A stretch of 64,000 nt of DNA from Burkholderiaceae bacterium (GTDB taxonomy: Bacteria > Pseudomonadota > Gammaproteobacteria > Burkholderiales > Burkholderiaceae_E). This document shows positions 33,278 to 41,717 of this stretch, piece after piece. Position 1 is the first letter of the stretch, and every line of letters starts with the position of its first letter. Below the pieces are notes generated by a model. It saw only the letters and a list, made by a program, of their open reading frames with translations. It was not told the origin of the DNA and searched no databases. Where the stretch lies: positions 310,001 through 374,000 of the forward strand of contig JAOSJU010000001.1 in the NCBI GenBank assembly GCA_027493945.1, written 5' to 3'. The position numbers and the translations under genes were made by a program.

Positions 33278-33488
33278 GGCTGGGGCGTCAGGGTCGTTCG
33301 TCGACACGCATTGTCGCTTGAGACGCGCCCGAACCCAAGTCGCTGCGCCACGGCTGTCTGGCCGCGGCCACGTGCCGCCCGCCCGGCGCCCGGCACAATC
33401 GGCCCGTGCTAGGATCGAGCGAACCTCCGCGAGGCCCCCCGGGAGGCCCCGTGGCCGGCGGCCCTCCTTCGTCACCGAGACAGCCCCG

Positions 33489-34793
33489 ATGAGCCAGCGC
33501 GACTACTACGCCTTCGACACGCTGTCGCTTCACGCCGGCGCCGTGCCCGATCGCGAGACCGGCGCCCGCGCGACCCCGATCTACCTGTCGACCGCGTTCG
33601 TGTTCCGCGATTCGGACCACGCGGCCTCGCTGTTCAACATGGAACAGTCGGGGCACGTCTATTCGCGGATCAGCAATCCCACCGTCTCGGTGCTCGAAGA
33701 GCGCATCGCGGCGCTCGAGGCGGGCGTGGGCGCGATCGCCACCGCCAGCGGACAGGCGGCGCTGCACCTGGCGGTGGCCACGCTGGCCGGTGCCGGCTCG
33801 CACATCGTCGCCTCGCGCGCGCTCTACGGCGGCTCGCACAACCTGCTCGACTACACGCTGCGCCGCTTCGGCATCGAGACCACCTTCGTCGATCCGCGCG
33901 ACCCCGACGCCTGGCGAAGCGCGCTGCGCCCCGAGACGCGCCTGCTGTTCGGCGAGACACTGGGCAACCCGGGACTCGACGTGCTCGACATCCCCGTCGT
34001 GGCCGGGATCGCGCACGCGCACCGCGTGCCCCTGCTGGTCGACTCCACCTTCACCACGCCGTACCTGGTGCGCCCGGGCGATCTCGGCGCCGATCTGGTC
34101 TACCACTCGGCGACCAAGTTCCTGTGCGGACACGGCACCGTCGTCGGCGGCCTGCTGGTGGACATCGGCCGCTTCGACTGGGACGCCTCCGGACGATTTC
34201 CCGAGTTCACCGAGCCCTACGAGGGTTTCCACGGCATGGTCTTCAGCGAGGAGTCGACCGTCGCGCCGTTCCTGCTGCGCGCGCGCCGCGAGGGGCTGCG
34301 CGACTTCGGCGCCTGCCTGAGCCCGGTGAACGCGTTCGAGATCCTCCAGGGTATCGAGACGCTGCCGCTGCGCATGGCGCGCCACGTCTCCAACGCCGAA
34401 CGCATCGCGCACTTCCTCGCCGCGCACCCGATGGTCTCGCGCGTGGCCTACCCCGCCCTGCCCGATCACCCCGACCACGCGCTGGCGCGCCGGCTCATGC
34501 CGCGCGGCTGCGGCGCGGTGTTCAGCTTCGAGTTGAAGGGCGATCGCGCGGCCGGGCGCCGCTTCGTCGAAGCGCTGCGGCTGTTCTCGCACCTGGCCAA
34601 CGTCGGCGACGCGCGCTCGCTGGTGATCCATCCGGCCTCGACCACGCATTTCCGGATGGACGAACGCGCGCTCGCTGCCGCCGGCATCGGCGAAGGCACG
34701 CTACGGCTGTCCATCGGGCTGGAAGATCCCGACGACCTGGTCGCCGACCTCGAAGGGGCCTTCAAGGCCGCCGCGCGCACGCCGAAGGCCTGA
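33489..34793 (+). CDS. metY: O-acetylhomoserine sulfhydrylase (MetY type)
   Basis: A 434-residue Cys/Met-metabolism PLP enzyme. The PLP lysine is in YHSATKFLCGHGTVVGG. Typical segments are DTLSLHAGAVPDRETGARAT, YSRISNPTVSVLEERIAALE and ACLSPVNAFEILQGIETLPL. The length and last motif fit O-acetylhomoserine (thiol)-lyase better than O-succinylhomoserine enzymes. It makes homocysteine from O-acetylhomoserine and sulfide. The ATG at 33489 follows GAGACAG. The stop TGA is the first triplet of a palindromic repeat. Confidence 0.92.
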   Translation: MSQRDYYAFDTLSLHAGAVPDRETGARATPIYLSTAFVFRDSDHAASLFNMEQSGHVYSRISNPTVSVLEERIAALEAGVGAIATASGQAALHLAVATLAGAGSHIVASRALYGGSHNLLDYTLRRFGIETTFVDPRDPDAWRSALRPETRLLFGETLGNPGLDVLDIPVVAGIAHAHRVPLLVDSTFTTPYLVRPGDLGADLVYHSATKFLCGHGTVVGGLLVDIGRFDWDASGRFPEFTEPYEGFHGMVFSEESTVAPFLLRARREGLRDFGACLSPVNAFEILQGIETLPLRMARHVSNAERIAHFLAAHPMVSRVAYPALPDHPDHALARRLMPRGCGAVFSFELKGDRAAGRRFVEALRLFSHLANVGDARSLVIHPASTTHFRMDERALAAAGIGEGTLRLSIGLEDPDDLVADLEGAFKAAARTPKA

Positions 34794-34953
34794 GAACGTG
34801 TGAAGCAATCATCCGCTCCCGTCTTGCACGCCAGGAAGTGCCCGTGCTTTGTTGCAAATGCTCGCCATATCAACCGATATGGCTGCGCTTTGCGCCTCGC
34901 CCGGGCACTTCCTGGCGCGCCTTCCGGGCGCGGCCGATTGCTTCACACGTTCT
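34793..34953. repeat. Palindromic element at the 3' end of metY
   Basis: An imperfect inverted repeat of 161 bases. The outer 18 bases (AGAACGTGTGAAGCAATC) are identical, then about 20 diverged bases, then an identical CCAGGAAGTGCCCG. The centre is GTTGCAAATGCTCGCC, a hairpin (GCCATATC/GATATGGC), and GGCTGCGCTTTGCGCCT (34851-34897). The same centre recurs at 58264-58309, and the terminal GAACGTGTGAA recurs at 25382. Confidence 0.92.
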
Positions 34954-35002
34954 GAGCCTGCGCCACCCGATCCTTCCCCGGAAGACCGACCCGCCGCCCG
35001 CC

Positions 35003-35836
35003 ATGCTCATCGACGTCAACGCCACTCCCGCCTGGGCCTACACCGGCGGACGCGCCTTCGATCCCGCGCGCCCGGTCGTGGTCTTCGTCCATGGCGCGCA
35101 GCAGGATCACAGCGTCTGGATCCTGCAATCGCGCTATCTCGCGCACCACGGCTGCTCGGTGCTGGCGGTCGATCTGCCGGGACACGGCCGCAGCGCGGGA
35201 CCGGCGCTCGGTTCGATCGAGGCGATCGCCGACTGGCTGCTCGCGCTGCTCGATGCCGCAGGCGTGGCTCGCGCCACGCTCGTCGGCCACAGCATGGGCG
35301 CACTGGTCGCTCTCGAAGCGGCGGCGCGCGCGCCGACACGCATCGAACGCATCGCGCTGGTGGGCGTCGCGTTTCCGATGAAGGTGTCCGACGCGCTGCT
35401 CGCGGCCGCGCGCGACGACGAGCCGCGGGCGCTCGACCTGATCAATTACTGGTCGCACTCCACGATCAACCCGCGACCCGGCTGCCCCGCACCGGGCTTC
35501 TCGGTGTTCGTGCAGAACCGCCGCGTCATGGAGCGGCAGCGCCCGGGCGTACTGCTCGAGGACTTCACCGCGTGCAACGCGTATGCCGGCGGCTTCGCCG
35601 CGGCCGACGCGCTTGCCTGCCCGGCGCTCTTCGTGCTCGGCCAGCGCGACTCGATGGCCGCGCCGCGCAACGCGCGCGAACTGCTCGATCGCTGCCGCGC
35701 GAGCGCTGCCGCGGCCGGCCTGCCCGCCCCGCGACGGGTCGAGCTTGCCGACTGCGGTCACGCGATCATGAGCGAGCGCCCCGACGCGCTGCTCGCCGCG
35801 CTGCGCGACTTCCTCGCCGCGCCCGCCGTCGCCTGA
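35003..35836 (+). CDS. Alpha/beta hydrolase
   Basis: A 277-residue alpha/beta-hydrolase fold protein. The oxyanion region is VVFVHGAQQDHSVW, the nucleophile serine is in LVGHSMGALVAL, and the acid and histidine fit FVLGQRDSMAAP and LADCGHAIMSE. The substrate cannot be told. It follows metY after the palindromic element, on the same strand. Confidence 0.88.
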   Translation: MLIDVNATPAWAYTGGRAFDPARPVVVFVHGAQQDHSVWILQSRYLAHHGCSVLAVDLPGHGRSAGPALGSIEAIADWLLALLDAAGVARATLVGHSMGALVALEAAARAPTRIERIALVGVAFPMKVSDALLAAARDDEPRALDLINYWSHSTINPRPGCPAPGFSVFVQNRRVMERQRPGVLLEDFTACNAYAGGFAAADALACPALFVLGQRDSMAAPRNARELLDRCRASAAAAGLPAPRRVELADCGHAIMSERPDALLAALRDFLAAPAVA

Positions 35837-35842
35837 GCGGCT

Positions 35843-37182
35843 TCAGCGCGCCGCCCCGCCCTCCAGCGGTTCGTCGAGGAAGGCGGCCGCAAAGGGCCCG
35901 AGCGCCTCGGGCGCGGCGCGGCCCTGGTGCCAGATCTCCTCGAACAATGCACGCGCCGTCATGGTCCGCGGATCGTCCGCCCAGGCCCAGCGTTCGGCCC
36001 AGATCGAATCCGTGTCGGGACGGGCCGCCGACCAGCCCCGCGCCAGCCGCAGCGCGAGCCGCGCGCGACGCGTCGCCGCGGCATCGACCTGTCCGGCCAG
36101 GTCGCCGATCGAGACGAAGCGCGTGATGTAGCCCAGCCGCGCCAGCAGCAGCGCCGCCTGCCCGGCGCGCTCCGTATCGTGGTCGAGCATCGGCGCGACG
36201 CGTTGCGCAGGCATCGCGCCGTGGCGCTCGCCGCCCAGCGTGCGGCGCATCGCGAGCAGCACGCCGTGGACGTCGCCGAAGCGCTCGGCCGGGCTGCGCG
36301 ACAGGTGCGGCTCGCCCGGCTGGCCCCAGAAACGCAGGTTCGCCGCCAGCAGCGCGCCGGCGAGCAGCGCCATCCACCACAGCGAGAGCCAGAGCAGGAA
36401 CACCGGCAGCGCCGAAAAGGCGCCGTAGACGACGGTGTAGGTCGACAGCCGCGCGACGTACCAGCCCAGCAGGCCGCGCAGCAGCTCGAACAGCAGCGCC
36501 CCCAGCAGCGCGCCCGCGAAGCCCTCGCGCCATCGCACCAGCGCGCTGGGCAGCAGCCGATAGAGCAGCGTCAGGCCGCCCACCGTGGTGATCCACGGCA
36601 GCACCACGAACCAGGCACTGCGCACCTCGCGCAGTTCGGCACCGCGCAGCCAGGCGCTGGCCACCATGCCGTATCCGGCCAGGTAGGCACCCAGCAGCAG
36701 CGGTCCCAGCGTGAGCATCATCCAGTACAGCGTCAGCCGGTTGGCCAGCGGCCGCGGGCGGTCGGCGCCCCAGATGCGGTTCAAGGTGCGCTCGACGGTC
36801 ACCAGCGCTGCGAAGGCGGTCAGCAGGAACGCCACGGTGCCGACCAGCGACAGCTCGCTCGCCTTGGCCGCGAACTGGTTCAGGTAGCCGATCACCGTCT
36901 CGCTGATCGCCGGCGGAAACAGGTTCGACAGCAGGAACTTCTGCAACGCTGGCGCAGCCGGCCGAACGCCGGCGAGGCGGTGGTCACCGCGAACACGATC
37001 GAGAACATCGGCACGATCGCCAGCAGCGAAAGGAACGCGAGGCTGGCGGCGGTCTGCGGCAGCTGCAGCTGGCGCGCCTGGCGCGTCATCGCGCGCGCCA
37101 GGCGCAGCAACGACTGCCCCAGCGGCCGCACCGGCGGGGACGCTGCGTCTTCGGCCTTCTCGCGAGAATCCGGAATCGTCAT
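35843..37182 (-). CDS. YihY/UPF0761 family inner-membrane protein, frame-disrupted
   Basis: A polytopic membrane protein of the family once called RNase BN. The N-terminal part (QTAASLAFLSLLAIVPMFSI) and the rest (FLLSNLFPPAISETVIGYLN, YGAFSALPVFLLWLSLWWMA) lie in two frames. Adding one base at the CCGG at 36958-36961 gives SPAFGQAAPALQKF and a continuous protein of about 446 residues. A non-membrane C-terminal extension of about 130 residues follows, as in several beta-proteobacterial members. It faces the alpha/beta hydrolase with a 6-base gap. Confidence 0.9.
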
Positions 37183-37192
37183 CGGCGCTATC

Positions 37193-37198
37193 TATAAT
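37193..37198 (+). promoter_or_regulatory. Perfect -10 box just before DUF2069
   Basis: TATAAT lies only 8 bases before the ATG at 37207. No good -35 box is found 16-18 bases upstream. If active it would give a nearly leaderless mRNA. Confidence 0.35.
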
Positions 37199-37206
37199 CG
37201 GCAACC

Positions 37207-37605
37207 ATGTCGCTCACCGCCCTGCGCCGGCTCGTCGTCGGCGCCTTCGTCGCGCTGATCGCGCTCGGCCCGGCGTGGGAGTTGTGGCTCGCACCACTGC
37301 GCCCGGGCGGATCGGCATTGTCGCTGAAGGTGCTTCCGCTGGCAGCCGCGCTGCCCTCGCTGCTGCGAGGCCGGGTGCGCACCTACCAGTGGTGGTCGAT
37401 GCTGGTACTCGCGTATCTCGCCGAGGGCCTGGTGCGCGCCACCTCCGACCGGGGGCTGGCGGTGCCGCTGGCGTTCGCCGAAACCGCGCTCGCGGTGCTC
37501 GCGTTCACTGCAATTCTGCTGTACGTACGCGCGACGCGCGCATCGCCCGAAGCGCCAGGTCGAGCGTCCGCGGCCCCTCGGCCGCCAGCAGCGCCGGGTC
37601 GCTGA
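37207..37605 (+). CDS. DUF2069 membrane protein
   Basis: A 132-residue protein with three to four membrane segments (RRLVVGAFVALIALGPAWEL, FAETALAVLAFTAILLYVRA) and the family-typical YQWWSMLVLAYLAEGLVRA. Function is unknown. The last 30 residues are Arg/Ala/Pro-rich and overlap the 3' end of the convergent dusA gene by 101 bases, so the true end may be affected by local error. Confidence 0.82.
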   Translation: MSLTALRRLVVGAFVALIALGPAWELWLAPLRPGGSALSLKVLPLAAALPSLLRGRVRTYQWWSMLVLAYLAEGLVRATSDRGLAVPLAFAETALAVLAFTAILLYVRATRASPEAPGRASAAPRPPAAPGR

Positions 37606-38498
37606 GCGCGCGACGCCAGCCGCGCGCGCCGGGCAAGCCATTGAACAGGCCCAGCATCGGCCGCAGCACCGCGCGCACCGGCTCGCCGATCGCCGCCTCG
37701 CGCAGCAGGTAGGGTCGCATCGCCTCGATCGCCTCCTCGCGGCTCGCGCACGGCGCCGGCTCCCCGAAGTAGCGCTCGTCGACCTCGGCGAGCATCCACG
37801 GGTTCTCGCAGGCCTCGCGGCCGATCATCACCCCGTCGAGCTGCGCCAGCTGCGCGAGCGCCGTGCCGTGATCGCGCAGCCCACCGTTGAGCACGATGGC
37901 GAGCTGCGGAAAGTCGCGCTTCAGGCGCGCCACCGTCTCGTAGCGCAACGGCGGAACGGTGCGGTTCTCGCGCGGGCTCAGGCCTTTCAGCCGGGGCGTT
38001 GCGCGCGTGCACGATGAACACTTCGCAGCCGGCCTGCGCGACCGTACCGACGAAATCGCGCACGAAGCCGTAGTCCTCCACGCGGTCCAGGCCGATGCGG
38101 TGCTTCACTGTCACCGGGATGCCGACCGCGTCGCGCATCGCGCGCACGCAATCGGCCACCAGCGCCGGCTCGGCCATCAGGCAGGCGCCGAACGCGCCGC
38201 GCTGCACCCGCTCGCTCGGGCAGCCGCAGTTCAGGTCGATCTCGTCGTAGCCGGCGCGCTCGCCGAAACGCGCGGCCTGCGCCAGTTCGTGCGGCTCGCT
38301 GCCGCCCAGCTGCAGCGCTACCGGATGCTGCGTCTCGTCGAATCGCAGCAGCCTCTCGCGCGGCCCGTGCAGCAGTGCCCCGGTGGCCACCATCTCGGTG
38401 TACAGCCGGGCGCGGCGGCTCAGCAGTCGATGAAAATGGCGGCAGTGCCGGTCGGTGAGGTCCAGCATCGGCGCCACGCAGAAGCGGTGCGGGCTCAT
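37505..38498 (-). CDS. dusA: tRNA-dihydrouridine synthase A, frame-disrupted
   Basis: An FMN enzyme reducing uridines in the tRNA D-loop. The N-terminus MSPHRFCVAPMLDLTDRHCR, the catalytic cysteine in DLNCGCPSERVQRGAFG, and the FMN-binding VTVKHRIG and LNGGL are present. The frame breaks at the GGGG run 37993-37996: removing one base joins FIVHARNA to RLKGLSPRENRTVPPL. The ATG at 38498 is chosen by homology. It probably represents an intact gene of about 330 residues. Confidence 0.92.
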
Positions 38499-38655
38499 GG
38501 TGCGCGGGGAAGGTCCGCGGGAACGCTGCGAAGGGAACGGCCCCGGATTATGCCTGCGGCCGGCATGAATCCAGGGAATATCGCGTATCCTTGCCCCCGG
38601 AACAAGCCCTGCTAGGCCATTCGGCCGAGGGCGTGCGCTCGATGCGTCTGGCCGC

Positions 38656-38684
38656 TTGACGCGCGCTTGCCGCAACCATTAAAA
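38656..38684 (+). promoter_or_regulatory. Candidate promoter for the LuxR-type regulator
   Basis: TTGACG (38656-38661) is followed after 17 bases by TTAAAA (38679-38684). The start would be near 38691, and the gene's GGAG ribosome-binding site lies at about 38712. Confidence 0.45.
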
Positions 38685-38721
38685 CGATCCTCCCGACGCG
38701 CTCGATCAACGGAGTACGGCC

Positions 38722-39381
38722 ATGGCGGTCTGCGTGCTGATCATCGACGACCATCCGCTGATGCGCGATGCGGTGCGCATGACGATGGACGCGGTCGCCC
38801 CGGGCAGCCGCATCGACCTCGCGGCCAGCTTCGCCGAAGCGCGCCGCCTGCTGGCGCTGAACTCCGCCTACGACTTCACGCTGCTCGACCTGAACCTGCC
38901 CGACAGCGCCGGATTCGAGGCGCTGAAGGCGCTGCGCGCGCAGTATCCCCAGCTGCCCACGGTCGTGCTCTCGGCCGAGGTCGACCGCGAAACCATCCTG
39001 CGCTGCCTCGATCTGGGTGCGGCCGGCTACATCCCCAAGACTTATCACGCCGACGTCATCACGCACGCGCTGCGCCTGATCGCCTCGGGGCACGTCTACG
39101 TGCCGCGCGAAGCCATCGATCCGCGCCGCGAAGCCAACGAACCGATCCGCCTGCGCAACGTCGGCAGCGACCCGCGCGGGCTCGGGCTCACCGATCGCCA
39201 GTGCGACGTGCTGCGCCTGATCCTGCGCGGCCTGCCCAACAAGCTGATCTGCCGGCAGCTCGACCTCGCCGAAGGCACGGTGAAGGTGCACGTGAGCGCG
39301 GTGCTGCGCGCACTGGGCGTGCGCAACCGCACGCAGGCGGTCATCGCGGCGAGCCGGCTCGGCCTGAGAATGACCGACTGA
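38722..39381 (+). CDS. NarL/LuxR-family response regulator
   Basis: A 219-residue two-domain regulator: receiver with acidic pair (VLIIDDHPLMRDAV), phospho-acceptor in FTLLDLNLPDSAGF, and lysine in AAGYIPKTYHAD; then a LuxR helix-turn-helix (GLTDRQCDVLRLILRGLPNK, EGTVKVHVSAVLRALGV). No kinase gene is adjacent, so its signal is unknown. A good promoter and GGAG site precede it. Confidence 0.9.
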   Translation: MAVCVLIIDDHPLMRDAVRMTMDAVAPGSRIDLAASFAEARRLLALNSAYDFTLLDLNLPDSAGFEALKALRAQYPQLPTVVLSAEVDRETILRCLDLGAAGYIPKTYHADVITHALRLIASGHVYVPREAIDPRREANEPIRLRNVGSDPRGLGLTDRQCDVLRLILRGLPNKLICRQLDLAEGTVKVHVSAVLRALGVRNRTQAVIAASRLGLRMTD

Positions 39382-39422
39382 AGCCCGCATTCCGGCTCGG
39401 AAGGTGGATTGCCCGGAAGGAT

Positions 39423-39446
39423 CGTATATACTTATCGGTATATACG
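39423..39446. promoter_or_regulatory. Candidate VapB operator
   Basis: Two 9-base arms CGTATATAC and GTATATACG with a 6-base spacer form a perfect inverted repeat, and each GTATATAC is itself a palindrome. It lies 15 bases before vapB, where AbrB-type antitoxins usually autoregulate, and overlaps likely -10 sequences. Confidence 0.65.
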
Positions 39447-39461
39447 TAAAATGAGACATCG

Positions 39462-39722
39462 ATGACCGATATCGCGAAAGTCTTTCGCTCCGGCAACTCG
39501 CAGGCCGTCCGCTTGCCAAAGGAGTTCCGCTTCGATGTCGATGAGGTCGAGGTCTCGCGCGAGGGGGATGCCTTGATCCTGCGCCCGCGGCCGGACACCG
39601 CCAGGCCATGGGGCTCGTTGCGCGCTGCGGTCGATCGCGGATTCACTGCGGATTTCATGGTCGACGAGCGAGGCCAACCCGGGCAGCAGCAGCGCCCTGG
39701 CCTGGATCAGGTCTTCGAATGA
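39462..39722 (+). CDS. vapB: VapB-type antitoxin (SpoVT/AbrB fold)
   Basis: An 86-residue protein with the swapped-hairpin AbrB DNA-binding region at the N-terminus (IAKVFRSGNSQAVRLPKEFR, EVEVSREGDALILRP). The C-terminal tail should wrap the toxin. Its stop overlaps vapC as ATGA. Such antitoxins bind their own promoter, fitting the inverted repeat upstream. Confidence 0.88.
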   Translation: MTDIAKVFRSGNSQAVRLPKEFRFDVDEVEVSREGDALILRPRPDTARPWGSLRAAVDRGFTADFMVDERGQPGQQQRPGLDQVFE

Positions 39723-40126
39723 TCGCTCGGCTGCTCGACACCAATGCGGTGATCGCCCTGGTCATGCGGCGCTCCCGCGCGCTGCTTCGGCGTGTGGAGG
39801 CTTCGGAGCCCGGCTCGCTGGGTGTCTCGTCGGTCGTCGCGCATGAACTCTACTTCGGTGCATATCGCAGCCGGAAGATCGCGTTCAATCTCGAAACGCT
39901 GCGCCTTCTCTTTGCCGATCTCGTCGTCCTCGATCTCGACCGCGAAGATGCCCGCGTTGCCGGCGAGATCCGGGCGGAACTGGCGAACGAGGGAACGCCG
40001 ATCGGCCCTTATGACGTGCTGATTGCGGGTCAGGCGAAGGCGCGTGCCATTCCGCTCGTCACCCACAACGCGAGGGAGTATTCGCGCGTGGGCGGACTGC
40101 GGATCGAAGACTGGTCCGCGGAATGA
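39719..40126 (+). CDS. vapC: VapC-type PIN-domain toxin
   Basis: A 135-residue PIN ribonuclease. The acidic residues expected for metal binding lie in RLLDTNAVIALV, SVVAHELYFG, and GTPIGPYDVLIAG. VapC toxins cut tRNA or rRNA when freed from VapB. The final bases overlap the trxC start as ATGA. Confidence 0.9.
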   Translation: MIARLLDTNAVIALVMRRSRALLRRVEASEPGSLGVSSVVAHELYFGAYRSRKIAFNLETLRLLFADLVVLDLDREDARVAGEIRAELANEGTPIGPYDVLIAGQAKARAIPLVTHNAREYSRVGGLRIEDWSAE

Positions 40127-40581
40127 CAGCGACGCTGCATTCGACCACGTTCATGACCGAACCGATCCACGCCGTCTGCCCGCACTGCGGCAAGACCAAT
40201 CGCCTGCCTGCCGAGCGGGTCGGCCAACGCCCCGATTGCGGCGCCTGCGGCAAGCCCCTGTTCCCCGGCAAGCCGCTGGAGATCGACGACGCCCGCTTCG
40301 ACGACTACCTGCGCCGCACCGACCTTCCGGTCATCGTCGATTTCTGGGCCGACTGGTGCGGCCCCTGCCGGATGATGGCCCCGCAGTTCGAGCAGGCCGC
40401 GCAAAGGCTCGCGGGGCGCGTGCAGTTCCTGAAAGTGGACACCGACGCCAACCCGGCGTTGAGCCAGCGTTACGCGATCCGTAGCATCCCGACCATCGCG
40501 CTGTTCCGGGGCGGCCGCGAGGTGCGCCGCAACGCCGGCGCGATGAGCGCGGCGCAGATCGAGGCCTGGATCGGCGCGTAG
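40123..40581 (+). CDS. trxC: Thioredoxin 2 (zinc-ribbon thioredoxin)
   Basis: A 152-residue thioredoxin. The N-terminal zinc ribbon has cysteine pairs in CPHCGKTN and CGACGKPL, and the active site is WADWCGPCRMM, with the cis-proline in RSIPTIALF. The ATG at 40123 overlaps the vapC stop; an internal ATG at 40153 (MTEPIHAVCPHC) starts closer to the zinc ribbon and is an alternative. Reduces cytoplasmic disulfides under oxidative stress. Confidence 0.93.
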   Translation: MTATLHSTTFMTEPIHAVCPHCGKTNRLPAERVGQRPDCGACGKPLFPGKPLEIDDARFDDYLRRTDLPVIVDFWADWCGPCRMMAPQFEQAAQRLAGRVQFLKVDTDANPALSQRYAIRSIPTIALFRGGREVRRNAGAMSAAQIEAWIGA

Positions 40582-40595
40582 CACGACCCCCGCAA

Positions 40596-41717
40596 ATGCA
40601 TCCCGACGAACCCGACAAGACCTCTACCACCGACGACGAGCGCGTCTCGCAGGTCGTCGTCCTGCCGCCTCCCGAAGACCTGATCCGCTTCTTCCCGATC
40701 CAGGGAACGCGCGTCGAGCACCTGGTCTCCGACTGCCGCGCGGCGGTGCGCCGGATCGTGCGCGGCGACGACGACCGGCTGCTGGTGGTGATCGGCCCAT
40801 GCTCGATCCACGATCCGCGCGCGGCGATCGACTACGCGCAGCGCCTGGCCGAACAGCGCGGGCGCTTCCGCGACACGCTCGAGATCGTGATGCGCGTGTA
40901 CTTCGAGAAGCCGCGCACCACGGTCGGCTGGAAGGGGCTGATCAACGACCCCTACCTCGACGAGAGCTGCCGCATCAACGAGGGCCTGCGCATCGCGCGC
41001 TCGCTGCTGATCGACATCGCACGCCTGGGCGTGCCCGCCGGCAGCGAGCTGCTCGACACCACCTCCCCGCAATACCTGGCCGACCTCGTCGCCTGGGGCG
41101 CGATCGGCGCGCGCACCACCGAAAGCCAGGTGCACCGCGAGCTCGCTTCCGGCACCTCGTCGCCGATCGGCTTCAAGAACGGCACCGATGGCAATGTGCG
41201 CGTGGCCATCGACGCGATCCTCTCGGCGCGCAGCCCGCACAACTTCCTCGGCATCCACAAGAACGGCCACGTCGCGATGATCCGCACCGGCGGCAACCCC
41301 GACTGCCACCTGATCCTGCGCGGCGGCCGCACGCCGAATTACGACAGCGCGAGCGTAGCCGCCGCCTGTGCCGCGCTGAAGCAAAGCGACTGCGCACCGG
41401 CGGTGATGATCGACTGTTCGCACGCCAACAGCACCAGGCAGCCGCAGCGCCAGGTCGAGGTCGCCCGCGACATCGCGGCGCAGGTCGCGGGCGCCAGCAG
41501 CGGCATCATGGGCGTGATGATCGAGAGCCACCTGGTCGGGGGCCGGCAGGCCTTCACTCCGGGCACCGACGATCCGGCCACGCTCGCCTACGGCCAGAGC
41601 ATCACCGACGGCTGCCTCGGCTGGGACGACTCGGTGCGCGTGCTCGAAATGCTCGACGGCGCCGCCGCGGAGCGGCGCGACCGGATCTCAGCCACCGGCC
41701 TGCGCAGCTGCCGCTGA
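40596..41717 (+). CDS. aroG: 3-deoxy-7-phosphoheptulonate synthase (class I, AroG/F/H type)
   Basis: A 373-residue DAHP synthase, first enzyme of the shikimate pathway, condensing PEP with erythrose-4-phosphate. Diagnostic segments are LLVVIGPCSIHDP, RVYFEKPRTTVGWKGLINDP, GARTTESQVHRELASG, PIGFKNGTDG and IDCSHANS. Feedback type (Phe, Tyr or Trp) cannot be read with confidence. Its last 30 bases overlap the convergent efflux gene. Confidence 0.95.
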   Translation: MHPDEPDKTSTTDDERVSQVVVLPPPEDLIRFFPIQGTRVEHLVSDCRAAVRRIVRGDDDRLLVVIGPCSIHDPRAAIDYAQRLAEQRGRFRDTLEIVMRVYFEKPRTTVGWKGLINDPYLDESCRINEGLRIARSLLIDIARLGVPAGSELLDTTSPQYLADLVAWGAIGARTTESQVHRELASGTSSPIGFKNGTDGNVRVAIDAILSARSPHNFLGIHKNGHVAMIRTGGNPDCHLILRGGRTPNYDSASVAAACAALKQSDCAPAVMIDCSHANSTRQPQRQVEVARDIAAQVAGASSGIMGVMIESHLVGGRQAFTPGTDDPATLAYGQSITDGCLGWDDSVRVLEMLDGAAAERRDRISATGLRSCR

